DNA from: Leifsonia sp. Root227
Lineage (GTDB): Bacteria > Actinomycetota > Actinomycetes > Actinomycetales > Microbacteriaceae
Direction of reading: 5' to 3'
Assembly: GCF_001428745.1 (NCBI RefSeq)
Contig: NZ_LMIO01000003.1
Location: forward strand, 682,001-746,000
Length of the DNA stretch: 64,000 nt
Part shown: one piece after another, positions 49,658 to 60,994 of the stretch
Layout of the letters: the number at the start of each line of letters is the position of its first letter
Numbering within the stretch: the stretch's first letter is position 1
The notes under the pieces: model-generated
Told to the model about the DNA's origin: nothing
Seen by the model: only the letters and a program-made list of their open reading frames with translations
Databases searched by the model: none
Program-made: the position numbers and the translations under genes

Positions 49658-49679
49658 CATCGCCCGCGAAAAGCCTGCG
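49609..49679 (+). pseudogene. Relic fragment of a DUF1023-hydrolase coiled-coil region
   Basis: This stretch resembles 46629-46698 in the hydrolase gene: matching blocks include GAGCAGGC, GGGCG-TTGGAGAAG and CGCGA-AAGCCTGCG, with small shifts. The first part is used as the 3' end of lipoprotein copy 2. Beyond it no further similarity is clear. It marks a once larger array of hydrolase and lipoprotein genes. Confidence 0.6.
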
Positions 49680-49802
49680 TGCGATGTCTTCGGCGCCCGT
49701 GCATACGGACGTGACACCTGACCCAGGGGCGATCCAGCGCAGGCGCGGCGCGTCGGATATGCTGGGCGCGCAGCACAGAAACTGAATACTGGGCCAATCG
49801 AG

Positions 49803-50010
49803 GTCGATGCGGGAGAGCCGGGAGCGCGAGAGCGCACAGCCGGCACCGAAGGAGCAATCCTCCCCGACAATCTCTCAGGTACGCGTACCGCATCGGACTG
49901 GCCACTCTGAAAAGCAGGACGACGACACGATCGCCGTCCTCGCCCACGGTGAAAGCCGCGCGCCAGCGCGGTGAAACTCTCAGGCCGGATGACAGAGGGG
50001 GAGTTCTCAC
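49803..50010 (+). ncRNA. Tandem glycine riboswitch
   Basis: Two glycine aptamers in series upstream of gcvT. The first contains GCGGGAGAGCC, GGCACCGAAGGAGCAA and ATCTCTCAGGTAC, followed by a distal part with GGACTGGCCACTCTGAA. The second contains CACGGTGAAAGCC, GGTGAAACTCTCAGGC and GGATGACAGAGGGGG. These are the conserved cores of the gcvT RNA motif. The strong match, the double arrangement and the downstream gcv operon make the assignment firm. Glycine binding is expected to switch on the cleavage operon. Confidence 0.93.
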
Positions 50011-50069
50011 ACAGCCGCATCGCGGTCTGTGCCCAACTCCCGGCGACGGCCGGCGAATCGGAGAACTCA

Positions 50070-51239
50070 ATGACCTCGCACGAATCGGACCGCCTCTCCC
50101 CGCTGCACGACGCCCACCAGGCGGCCGGGGCATCCTTCACGGACTTCGCCGGCTGGCAGATGCCCGTCCGCTACTCCAGCGACCTGGCGGAGCACCACGC
50201 TGTCCGGGATGCCGCAGGACTCTTCGACCTCTCGCACATGGCGGAGATCGTCGTCCTCGGCCCGGAGGCAGGAGCAGCGCTCGACTACGCGCTCGCCGGC
50301 AAGCTGTCCGCCATCGGCATCGACCAGGCCAAGTACAGCCTGCTGCTGTCGCGCTCCGGCGGCATCGTGGACGACCTGGTCGTGTACCGCACCGGTGAGG
50401 ACCGCTACATGGTGGTCGCCAACGCGGCCAACCGCTACCAGGTGGTCGAGGAGCTGCGGGCGCGTACGGCGCCGTTCGACGCCGAGGTGTTCGACGAGAG
50501 CGACGACATCGCGCTGATCGCGGTGCAGGGTCCCGCCGCGCTGTCCATTCTGAGCGCGACGCCGGGCTTCGCCATCGAAGGCGGCTCGTACGACGGCGAC
50601 GACGTGGCCGCCCGCCTCGACGGCCTCAAGTACTACTGGTCCATCCCGGCGCTGTACGAAGGGCATCCCGTGCTGATCGCGCGCACCGGGTACACGGGCG
50701 AGGACGGCTTCGAGCTGTACCTCGCGCCGGACAACGCCCCCCAGCTCTGGGATGCGCTGCTGGAGGCGGGAGCAGAGCAGGGCCTCGTCCCGGCCGGGCT
50801 CGCCAGCCGCGACACCCTCCGCCTCGAAGCGGGGATGCCGCTGTACGGCCACGAGCTCGGCCTCGACACCTACCCGGCGCAGGCCGGACTCGGCCGCGTC
50901 GTCAACCTCGCGAAGGACACCGACTTCGTCGGGCGTGCCGCCAGCGAGGACGGCCCGGACGCAGAGGCTCCCGTGCTCGTCGGCCTGATGGGCCACGGCA
51001 AGCGCGCCGCCCGCGCCGGATACCCGGTGTACGCGACGAGCGAGACGGACGGCGGAGACGCATCCGTCGGTGTGGTCACCTCCGGCGCACTCTCCCCGAC
51101 CATCGGCGTGCCGATCGCGATGGCGTATGTCGCCCCTCGCTACGCCCGCCCAGGCACAGAACTGCACGTCGACATCCGCGGCAACCGTCTCGGATACACC
51201 GTCACCGCCCTCCCCTTCTACAGCAGAAAGAAGCGCTAG
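50070..51239 (+). CDS. gcvT: Glycine cleavage system T protein (aminomethyltransferase)
   Basis: A 389-aa enzyme. Start ATG 50070 follows CGGAGA just after the riboswitch. [53 protein letters not shown] and [19 protein letters not shown] are diagnostic for GcvT, covering folate-binding and catalytic Asp regions. It transfers the aminomethyl carbon from lipoyl-GcvH to tetrahydrofolate, releasing ammonia. It is followed after 2 bases by gcvH and then gcvP; the lpd gene for the L protein is elsewhere. Confidence 0.95.
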   Translation: MTSHESDRLSPLHDAHQAAGASFTDFAGWQMPVRYSSDLAEHHAVRDAAGLFDLSHMAEIVVLGPEAGAALDYALAGKLSAIGIDQAKYSLLLSRSGGIVDDLVVYRTGEDRYMVVANAANRYQVVEELRARTAPFDAEVFDESDDIALIAVQGPAALSILSATPGFAIEGGSYDGDDVAARLDGLKYYWSIPALYEGHPVLIARTGYTGEDGFELYLAPDNAPQLWDALLEAGAEQGLVPAGLASRDTLRLEAGMPLYGHELGLDTYPAQAGLGRVVNLAKDTDFVGRAASEDGPDAEAPVLVGLMGHGKRAARAGYPVYATSETDGGDASVGVVTSGALSPTIGVPIAMAYVAPRYARPGTELHVDIRGNRLGYTVTALPFYSRKKR

Positions 51240-51241
51240 CC

Positions 51242-51613
51242 ATGGCCGCAGAACAGGACCTCAAATACACCGCAGAGCACGAGTGGATCCTCGTGGACGG
51301 CGACGTCGCGACGGTCGGCATCACCGCGTACGCGGCCGAGAAGCTGGGCGACGTGGTGTTCGTCGAGCTGCCGGAAGTCGGCAGCGAGCTGGCCGAGGGC
51401 AAGGTCGTCGGCGAGATCGAGTCGACCAAGTCGGTCGGCGAGCTGTTCGCCCCTGTCGACGGCACGGTCACCGAGATCAACGACGCCGTCGTGGATGCGC
51501 CAGAGCTCGTCAACAGCGACCCGTTCGGTGAAGGCTGGCTCGTCAAGATCGCCTTCACCGCCCTCCCCACTCTTCTCAGCTACGACGAATACGCCGCCCT
51601 CACGGGCGAGTGA
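51242..51613 (+). CDS. gcvH: Glycine cleavage system H protein
   Basis: A 123-aa lipoyl carrier. The lipoylated Lys is in [19 protein letters not shown] and the fold is complete from [22 protein letters not shown] to EGWLVKIAF. It shuttles the aminomethyl intermediate between GcvP, GcvT and dihydrolipoamide dehydrogenase. Located 2 bases after gcvT and 15 before gcvP, under the same riboswitch. Confidence 0.96.
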   Translation: MAAEQDLKYTAEHEWILVDGDVATVGITAYAAEKLGDVVFVELPEVGSELAEGKVVGEIESTKSVGELFAPVDGTVTEINDAVVDAPELVNSDPFGEGWLVKIAFTALPTLLSYDEYAALTGE

Positions 51614-51628
51614 GGCATCAGCACTTCC

Positions 51629-54562
<2,934 letters not shown>

Positions 54563-54573
54563 TCGCCCAAACC

Positions 54574-54635
54574 ATCGAGTCCGAACTTATTCACGCCCTC
54601 ACCCGGCGTGTCGCGTGAATAAGTTCGGACTCGAT
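54574..54635. repeat. Palindromic element, copy 2 (between convergent genes)
   Basis: Perfect 23-bp arms at 54574-54596 and 54613-54635 around a 16-nt loop containing ACCCGGCGTGTC. It matches, in reverse orientation, the element at 26499-26560. It sits between gcvP and the convergent CPBP gene, 6 bases from the latter's stop, and would form a very stable hairpin in both transcripts. Confidence 0.85.
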
Positions 54636-54641
54636 TGCTGG

Positions 54642-55436
54642 TTAAGCGAAGATGTGCGGCCAGAGGGCGACGGCGAGCGGGTAGCCGACGAACGAGACGA
54701 TGTCGATGACGACGTGGGCGACGACGAGCGGCATCACACGGCCCCAGCGGGTATAGCACCAGCCGAAGACGACGCCCATGATCGCGTTGCCGACGAACGG
54801 CCCGAAGCCCTGGTAGAGGTGGTAGCTCCCGCGCAGCAGGGCGGCGGAGACGATGATGGTCCACTTCCCCCAGCCGAGCTGCCGCAGCCGGGTGAACAGG
54901 TAGCCGACGATGATGACCTCTTCCTGCAGGCCGGCGCGCAGCGCGGCGAACACCAGGATGGGAATGGTCCACCAGTGCGTGTCCAGCGGAGACGCCTGTA
55001 CCTGCACGGTCACCCCGACCACCCGGCCGAGGGCGTAGAACAGGATGCCGGGGATGCCGATCGCGAGGAACAGGAGCATCCCGCCACCGAGGTCGGGAAG
55101 CGGCCTGGTCAGATCGAACCCGATCCGTCGGAATCCGCTGCGCTCCCGCTGCCAGAGCAGGAAGATCACCAGCGCGACGGCGAACAGCGGGAAGAGGTTG
55201 CCGAGGAACTGGTAGGTGAAGTCCAGCCACTCCCTGGTGCTCTGCGACGGGTTGACCTGCGCCGTCTGGTCAGCCAGCGGCGTCGTGTCCGTGGCCCGCG
55301 CGACGATCTCGACGATCGAGTAGACAGCGGATGCGCCGAGCGACAGCCCGAGGACGATCGCGATCTCCCACCACAGCCGCGGGCGCTGTGCGCGTTCGAG
55401 CGGAATCTCGGCGGACCAGGGGGTTTCACGGCTCAT
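54642..55436 (-). CDS. CPBP-family intramembrane protease homologue
   Basis: A 264-aa protein with about seven membrane helices and an Abi/CPBP domain in the C-terminal half. The glutamate motif is LQEEVIIVGYLF, where the usual EExxxR has Val in place of Arg; motif 2 is LLRGSYHLYQGFG with His, and motif 3 is VVAHVVIDIVSF with His and Asp. The catalytic Glu and His residues are therefore kept. Members include Rce1-like prenyl proteases and bacteriocin self-protection proteins. It is convergent with gcvP and divergent, 272 bases away, from the peptide-binding-protein gene. Confidence 0.82.
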   Translation of the reverse strand: MSRETPWSAEIPLERAQRPRLWWEIAIVLGLSLGASAVYSIVEIVARATDTTPLADQTAQVNPSQSTREWLDFTYQFLGNLFPLFAVALVIFLLWQRERSGFRRIGFDLTRPLPDLGGGMLLFLAIGIPGILFYALGRVVGVTVQVQASPLDTHWWTIPILVFAALRAGLQEEVIIVGYLFTRLRQLGWGKWTIIVSAALLRGSYHLYQGFGPFVGNAIMGVVFGWCYTRWGRVMPLVVAHVVIDIVSFVGYPLAVALWPHIFA

Positions 55437-55708
55437 AGAGGCATCCTGCCAGGTCTTGGACGACGGCCCCTGGATGCGCTTTGTCCTGTCTGAACGGGCG
55501 GAAGCGGTCGATTCGTTGCACCACGCGGTCGAAAATCGCCGTTCTTGTGTGCATCGTGCAATTTTCCGCTAACCGAGTTACCACTGTGTAACGTTTTGCC
55601 GCCCCGTTTTGCATTCAAACCGTGCGATACCTAGGGTCATTCTTATCCAGCGCGGTCCGGACGCACTCGCATGTCCGCGGCCGACGCACACTTCGCACAG
55701 GAGGAACA

Positions 55709-57499
55709 TTGCACATCAAGGGAAGAAAGGTCAGGTACGCGGTCAGCGCGGTCGCCGTCGCCGGCGTCGCAGCGCTTGCACTGTCAGCCTGCACCACGTC
55801 CGGCAGCACCGGTGGATCCACCGCTGCGCAGGGCGGCTCCGTGTCGGTCGCTGTCGTGAACGACTTCACGTCGTTCAACTCGCAGACGCCGCAGGGCAAC
55901 CTGGACACCAACGGCCAGGTCGGCTACCTCGACGGCTCGTACGGAACCGGGTTCCAGTACATCGACAACAACTACAAGATCGTCCACGACGACAAGTTCG
56001 GCAAGTTCGAGAAGCTCTCGGACGACCCGCTGACGGTCAAGTACACGTTGAACAAGGCCGACAAGTGGTCAGATGGCCAGCCCGTCACTGCTGACGACAT
56101 GGTGCTCGCCTGGGCGATCGCATCCGGTTACTACGACTCGTCGACCACCGACGACCAGGGCAACGTCACCAAGGGAACCCAGTACTTCACGATCGCTGGT
56201 TCCACGGCGGGTCTCGACACGACCGCCTTCCCGACGGTCGGCGACAACAACACGTCGATCACCCTGAAGTACGGCACCCCGTACGTCGACTGGGAGCTCG
56301 TCAACCCGATCGCGCAGCCCGCGCACATCGTCGCCAAGAAGGCGGGCCTGTCATCGGCCGCCGACCTGACGAAGCTGCTCAAGGGCCTGCAGAAGGGCGA
56401 CAAGGACAACCCTGCCGCTCCGGACGCCACGCTCAAGAAGGCTGCTGACTTCGTCAACACCGGCTACGACGTGACCGCGTTCCCGACCGACAAGGACCTC
56501 CTGGTCTCCTCCGGACCGTTCGTGGTCTCCGGCTGGACCCCCGGTCAGTCGCTCACGATGGTGAAGAACAAGTACTACGCCGGTGGACTCAAGCCGAACG
56601 TGGACAAGATCGTCTTCCGCATCATCCCTGACGCGAACGCACAGGTCACCGCTCTCCAGAACGGTGAGGTCGACATCATCAACCCGCAGGCCTCCGCCGA
56701 CACGATCACCGCGCTGAAGAACACCAGCGCCAAGGTCCTCACCGGTGCTCAGGCCTCGTACGACCACCTCGACCTCAACTTCGGCTCGCAGACGTTCGCG
56801 GACCCGAAGGTGCGCGAGGCGTTCCTGAAGACGATCCCGCGTCAGCAGATCCTCGACTCGATCGTCACCCCTGTCGACTCGAAGGCCAAGGTCCTCGACT
56901 CGCAGATCTTCCTGCCCAACCAGGAACAGTACGCGGACACCGTGAAGATGAACGGTTCTGACAAGTTCGCCAAGGTCGACATCGACGGCGCCAAGGCGCT
57001 GCTCGCCGGTGCCACCCCGACGGTCAGGATCCTCTACAACACGAACAACCCGAACCGTGTCGACGAGTTCCAGGCCATCTCGGCCTCGGCCTCCAAGGCC
57101 GGCTTCAAGGTCGTCGACGCTGGATCGCCCGACTGGAGCAAGCTCCTCCCGGGTGGCGACTACGACGCTTCGCTCTTCGGCTGGATCAGCCCTGGTGCAG
57201 GCACGTCGCAGATCCCGCAGCTGTTCACCACCAACGGTGGCGGTAACTACAACCGTTACTCGGCGGCGAACGACCTCGCTGTGAAGTCGCAGACGACGCT
57301 TGACCCGTCCGAGCTGACCAAGATCGAGCAGCAGATCGACGCGAAGACCTTCGCAGACGGATACGGCCTCCCGCTGTTCCAGCTGCCCGGTGTCTTCGGC
57401 GCCACCGCTCGTGTGGAAGGCGTGAAGTACAACGGCGGACAGTCCGGTCCGTTCTGGAACTTCTGGGAGTGGTCGGTCAAGTCCTCCACCGCGAAGTAA
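55709..57499 (+). CDS. Oligopeptide-type ABC transporter substrate-binding lipoprotein
   Basis: A 596-aa SBP_bac_5 protein. The start is TTG at 55709, because ACAGGAGGAAC stands at the ideal distance and a short signal peptide (KGRKVRYAVSAVAVAGVAAL) with lipobox ALSAC (Cys28) follows at once. Mature features are KADKWSDGQPVTADDMVLAW, FGSQTFADPKVREAFLKTIPRQQIL and FGWISPGAGTSQIPQLFTTNGGGNYNRYS. Codon use is strongly biased to AAG, AAC, GAC and TAC, as for a highly expressed gene. It heads the operon with DppB- and DppC-like permeases, but two hairpins separate it from them. Confidence 0.93.
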   Translation: MHIKGRKVRYAVSAVAVAGVAALALSACTTSGSTGGSTAAQGGSVSVAVVNDFTSFNSQTPQGNLDTNGQVGYLDGSYGTGFQYIDNNYKIVHDDKFGKFEKLSDDPLTVKYTLNKADKWSDGQPVTADDMVLAWAIASGYYDSSTTDDQGNVTKGTQYFTIAGSTAGLDTTAFPTVGDNNTSITLKYGTPYVDWELVNPIAQPAHIVAKKAGLSSAADLTKLLKGLQKGDKDNPAAPDATLKKAADFVNTGYDVTAFPTDKDLLVSSGPFVVSGWTPGQSLTMVKNKYYAGGLKPNVDKIVFRIIPDANAQVTALQNGEVDIINPQASADTITALKNTSAKVLTGAQASYDHLDLNFGSQTFADPKVREAFLKTIPRQQILDSIVTPVDSKAKVLDSQIFLPNQEQYADTVKMNGSDKFAKVDIDGAKALLAGATPTVRILYNTNNPNRVDEFQAISASASKAGFKVVDAGSPDWSKLLPGGDYDASLFGWISPGAGTSQIPQLFTTNGGGNYNRYSAANDLAVKSQTTLDPSELTKIEQQIDAKTFADGYGLPLFQLPGVFGATARVEGVKYNGGQSGPFWNFWEWSVKSSTAK

Positions 57500-57513
57500 C
57501 CAGCTCCAACAGT

Positions 57514-57580
57514 GAGAGTGCCCGGGTGAACCCCGGGCACTCTCCTGCCGCGGGGCGTCGGCGGTTCCGTCGACGCCCCG
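57514..57580 (+). terminator. Two consecutive hairpins after the binding-protein gene
   Basis: GAGAGTGCCCGGG (57514-57526) pairs perfectly with CCCGGGCACTCTC (57532-57544) over a 5-nt loop; then CGGGGCGTCG (57551-57560) pairs with CGACGCCCCG (57571-57580). Placed 15 bases after the stop and 112 before the permease, they should reduce read-through, or protect the upstream mRNA, giving excess binding protein over permease. Confidence 0.8.
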
Positions 57581-57691
57581 TATCATGTAGTCGGTGGACG
57601 AGACCCGTTCATCCATTCCGATACGCGTCGACGCGGGCCGAGTGCCCGCCACCCCCGAGCCGGCGCGCACTGTCAGTGAGGTTTTCAACCT

Positions 57692-59224
57692 ATGGCGAGT
57701 TTCATCCTGAGACGCCTTCTCGTCTCGGTGCTCATCATCATCGCCGCATCGTTCCTGATGTACATGCTGGTCGCGTACAGCGCAGACCCGCTCCAGGACC
57801 TGCGGAGCAGCAATTCCCCCAACAAGACTCAGCTCATCAACGCCAGGATCCAACTCCTGCAGCTCGACGTCCCCCCGCCGCTGCGTTGGCTTCTGTGGCT
57901 CGGAGGTGCGGCCAAGTGCCTCATCCCGTTCGCGAACGCGTGTGACCTCGGCTCCACGATCTCGAACGCTCAGGTCGTCGACATCCTGCCGCAGGCTCTC
58001 GCATCGACCATCCAGCTCGTCACGGTCGCGCTCATCCTCGCGATCCTGCTCGGTGTCACCATCGGTATCGTCACCGCCCTTCGCCAGTACAGCGGACTCG
58101 ACAACGTCGTCACGTTCCTCAGCTTCTTCCTGTACTCGCTCCCGGCGTTCCTCGTGGCCGTGCTCCTCAAGGAGTTCGTCGCGATCGGCTTCAACAACTT
58201 CCTCGCGAAACCGACGATCCAATGGTGGGTCGCCGGCCTGATAGGACTGGTGGCCGGCCTCATCTGGCAGTCGCTGATCGGCGGCGACATGAGGCGGCGT
58301 GTGACCACGTTCCTCATCTCCGGCGTCGCGACGGCCGGGATCCTGCTGCTGATGTCCGCGACGGACTGGTTCCTCAAGCCCGGCCTCGGCCCGGTGGTGA
58401 TGATCATCCTCGTGGCGGCCATCGTCCTCGGCACGACCGCCCTGATCTCCGGCCTGCAGAACCGCAGGGCGCTGCTCACGGCCGCGATCACCGGCGCGAT
58501 CACGATCGTCTGCTACTTCGCGCTGCAGCCGCTGTTCGACATCTCGTCGGTCGCGACCATCATCATCCTGATCGTCGTCGCCATCGTGGTCAGCCTCGCC
58601 ATCGGCTACTTCGTCGGAGGCTACGACCGCGGTCAGAACATGCGGGTCGGCGTCATCGTCACCATCGCGTCCGGCGCCCTCGTGCTGCTCGACCGCTTCA
58701 TGCAGGCGTGGCCGCAGTACTTCCAGGACACCAACGGCCGCCCGATCGCGACCGTCGGCTCGTCGACGCCCGGGCTGTCCGGTGACATCTGGGAGACGGG
58801 GCTCGACACGTTCACCCACCTGGCGCTGCCGACCGTCGCGCTGCTGCTGATCTCGTTCGCGTCGTACACCAGGTACTCCCGCGCCGGGATGCTCGAAGTC
58901 CTCAACCAGGACTTCATCCGCACCGCGCGCGCCAAGGGTCTGCCCGAGCGCACCGTCGTCGTCCGTCACGCCTTCCGCAACATGCTGATCCCGATCACCA
59001 CCCTGGTGGCGTTCGATGTCGGCGCACTGCTCGGTGGCGCGATCATCACGGAGCGCGTGTTCGCGATCCCCGGGATGGGTTCGCTGTTCAACGCCGGACT
59101 CCAGCGCGGTGACCTCAACCCGGTGATGGCCTACTTCGTCGTGATCGCCGCCATGGCCATTCTGTTCAACTTCCTCGCGGACCTCGCGTATGCCGCACTC
59201 GACCCGAGAGTGAGGGTCCGATAA
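57692..59224 (+). CDS. Oligopeptide ABC transporter permease, DppB-like with a large membrane insertion
   Basis: A 510-aa permease where about 310-330 aa is normal. The N-terminus FILRRLLVSVLIIIAASFLM and the first core (STIQLVTVALILAILLGVTIGI, FLYSLPAFLVAVLLKEF) are followed by an extra segment, about residues 178-360, with some six hydrophobic helices, and then by the standard end: THLALPTVALLLISFASYTRYSRAGMLEVL, QDFIRTARAKGLPERTVVVRHAFRNMLIP (ATPase-contact loop) and ERVFAIPGMGSLF. Stop and dppC start overlap (TAATG). Confidence 0.9.
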   Translation: MASFILRRLLVSVLIIIAASFLMYMLVAYSADPLQDLRSSNSPNKTQLINARIQLLQLDVPPPLRWLLWLGGAAKCLIPFANACDLGSTISNAQVVDILPQALASTIQLVTVALILAILLGVTIGIVTALRQYSGLDNVVTFLSFFLYSLPAFLVAVLLKEFVAIGFNNFLAKPTIQWWVAGLIGLVAGLIWQSLIGGDMRRRVTTFLISGVATAGILLLMSATDWFLKPGLGPVVMIILVAAIVLGTTALISGLQNRRALLTAAITGAITIVCYFALQPLFDISSVATIIILIVVAIVVSLAIGYFVGGYDRGQNMRVGVIVTIASGALVLLDRFMQAWPQYFQDTNGRPIATVGSSTPGLSGDIWETGLDTFTHLALPTVALLLISFASYTRYSRAGMLEVLNQDFIRTARAKGLPERTVVVRHAFRNMLIPITTLVAFDVGALLGGAIITERVFAIPGMGSLFNAGLQRGDLNPVMAYFVVIAAMAILFNFLADLAYAALDPRVRVR

Positions 59225-60237
59225 TGTCCAGCACCGAACCCATGATCGCCGACGAGCTGCAGGCGCCGACCGCACCACCGGTCAGCCAGGGCAAGCTCAT
59301 CTGGAAGCGGTTCCTGTCCAACAAGGTCGCCGTCATCAGCGCGATCCTGTTCATCGTCATCATCCTGTTCTCGATCTCCGCGATCGGCATCGGAAACATC
59401 CACGGCTGGTGGAAGTACGACTACAAGGAGCTGAACGACCAGGTCAAGCAGGGGTCACCGACGATCGAGCACCCGTTCGGGCAGGACCGCATCGGCAAGG
59501 ACTACTTCGCCCTCGTCATGCGCGGCATCCAGAACTCCGTGCTGGTGATGATCATCATCGGCGTCATCGCGAGTGTGCTCGGCGTCTTCGTCGGCGCGGT
59601 CGCGGGGTACTTCCGCGGCATCGTCGATGCCATCCTGATGCGCATCACCGACGTGTTCATCGTCATCCCCGCCCTCGTGATCGGCTCGGTCGTCGGGCAC
59701 TGGACCGGAGGCCTCGGCGCTCCGTTCCTCGCCCTGATGCTCGGCTTCTTCTCCTGGATGGGCATCGCACGTCTGGTCCGAGGCGAGTTCCTCTCACTCC
59801 GAGAGCGTGAGTTCGTCGAGGCGGCGCGCGTCGCCGGTGCCTCCGACATGCGGATCATCTTCAAGCACATCCTGCCGAACGCCATCGGCGTCGTGATCGT
59901 GTCGTCGACGCTGATCATGGCCGCTGCCATCCTGCTCGAGACGGCGCTGTCCTTCCTCGGCTACGGCATCCGCCCGCCGGACGCGTCGCTCGGCCTCCTG
60001 ATCAGCTCGAACGAGTCGGCCTTCCAGACCCGTCCGTGGCTGTTCTGGTGGCCTGGCGCGTTCATCGTGACCCTCGCCCTGCTCGTCAACTTCGTCGGCG
60101 ACGGTCTCCGGGATGCGTTCGACCCGCGCCACCGCCGGTTCAACCTGCGCAAGATGCGCGAAGAGGAGCCGGAGCCGGGCGAGGGCGACGCAGGAACCCC
60201 GAAGACCGGAGCGGCCATCGCGGAGGACGTGCTGTGA
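59224..60237 (+). CDS. Oligopeptide ABC transporter permease, DppC-like
   Basis: A 337-aa permease. An N-terminal cytoplasmic stretch leads to LIWKRFLSNKVAVISAILFIVIILFS, typical of DppC/OppC; HPFGQDRIGKDYFALVMRGIQNSV and REREFVEAARVAGASDMRIIFKHILPNAIG (ATPase-contact loop) are diagnostic, and ALSFLGYGIRPPDASLGLLISS ends the core. The tail is acidic and rich in Gly and Pro. Its stop is followed by a strong bidirectional hairpin, so the ATPase gene needs its own promoter. Confidence 0.93.
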   Translation: MSSTEPMIADELQAPTAPPVSQGKLIWKRFLSNKVAVISAILFIVIILFSISAIGIGNIHGWWKYDYKELNDQVKQGSPTIEHPFGQDRIGKDYFALVMRGIQNSVLVMIIIGVIASVLGVFVGAVAGYFRGIVDAILMRITDVFIVIPALVIGSVVGHWTGGLGAPFLALMLGFFSWMGIARLVRGEFLSLREREFVEAARVAGASDMRIIFKHILPNAIGVVIVSSTLIMAAAILLETALSFLGYGIRPPDASLGLLISSNESAFQTRPWLFWWPGAFIVTLALLVNFVGDGLRDAFDPRHRRFNLRKMREEEPEPGEGDAGTPKTGAAIAEDVL

Positions 60238-60250
60238 CCAGCGCCGTCCT

Positions 60251-60300
60251 CGCCCTGCCCCTCGCCGCCGTGACCTACTGGTCAGGCGAGGAGCAGGGCG
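60251..60300. terminator. Bidirectional hairpin between dppC-like and PH-domain genes
   Basis: CGCCCTGCCCCTCGCC (60251-60266) pairs with GGCGAGGAGCAGGGCG (60285-60300) at 15 of 16 positions, and inside it TGACC pairs with GGTCA around a TACT loop. The right arm overlaps the last codons of the minus-strand gene. It should stop transcription from both sides. Confidence 0.75.
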
Positions 60301-60908
60301 GCGATCGTGCCGGCGAGCAGCAGCACCAGGGCCGACAGGCTCACCAGGTGCCAGCGGACCGTCACGGGCGTCTCGTCGGCGATCCCCGCCTCGAGCGCTC
60401 CGCTGTCGCGGAGCTGCGTCCACTGGCGGCGCACCACCTCGGCGGCGGCGCCGGACGGAGTGGACAGCAGATCGCCTGGCCGGCGCACGCTGTCGGCGAC
60501 GCTCGGCTTGCCGACGCGTCCCTTGGTCTCGCTGCGGGTCGCCCTGAGCGTCCTGGACGTTCCAGGCGCAGGCAGCGACCAGACGGCGTACTTGTGGCCG
60601 GGCGTGTAGAGCGTCAGCGCGAACTTCGTGTCGACGTTGATGAGCGCCTCCCACGGGATCTGGACGGTGCTCGTCACGTTGACCACCGTCAGGCCGTCGC
60701 GGGCGACGACGAACAGGGGACGCCACAGCGTCACCCAGGCCAGCAGCGCGAAGAAGGCGCACGGCGCGATGTACAGCAGCCGCAGATCGTGGATGCTCAC
60801 CAGCAGTCCGATGGTCAGCGCGGCACAGGCCGCCCAGATCAGGACGGCAACGACCCGGTTGAACCGGGAGACGAACACCTCGCGTTCGTCGGCGGAGGCG
60901 TAAGGCAT
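60282..60908 (-). CDS. Membrane protein with PH-like (bPH) domain
   Basis: A 208-aa protein. Two hydrophobic helices (VAVLIWAACAALTIGLLVSI and LLYIAPCAFFALLAWVTLW) precede a bacterial PH-type beta domain (PLFVVARDGLTVVNVTSTVQIPWEALINVDTKFALTLYTPGHKYAVWSLPAPG), and a last helix (LVSLSALVLLLAGTIAALLL) ends the protein. This is the usual layout of actinobacterial PH-domain (bPH6-like) membrane proteins. Function unknown. It lies on the opposite strand inside an otherwise colinear peptide-transporter operon, so it is an insertion into that operon. Confidence 0.78.
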   Translation of the reverse strand: MPYASADEREVFVSRFNRVVAVLIWAACAALTIGLLVSIHDLRLLYIAPCAFFALLAWVTLWRPLFVVARDGLTVVNVTSTVQIPWEALINVDTKFALTLYTPGHKYAVWSLPAPGTSRTLRATRSETKGRVGKPSVADSVRRPGDLLSTPSGAAAEVVRRQWTQLRDSGALEAGIADETPVTVRWHLVSLSALVLLLAGTIAALLLA

Positions 60909-60994
60909 GTGACCATGCTCTCACCCCTCGCGCCCTCGGACGGCGACCGGAGACGCCGGGCGATCCCCGGCGCTCGCGAAAGGAACAGCACATC

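Noticed and set aside
56351..59278. 975-codon minus-strand frame opposite the peptide transporter genes
   Set aside because: Composition (Arg/Asp/His-rich) is antisense-like and the plus strand encodes clear transporter proteins.
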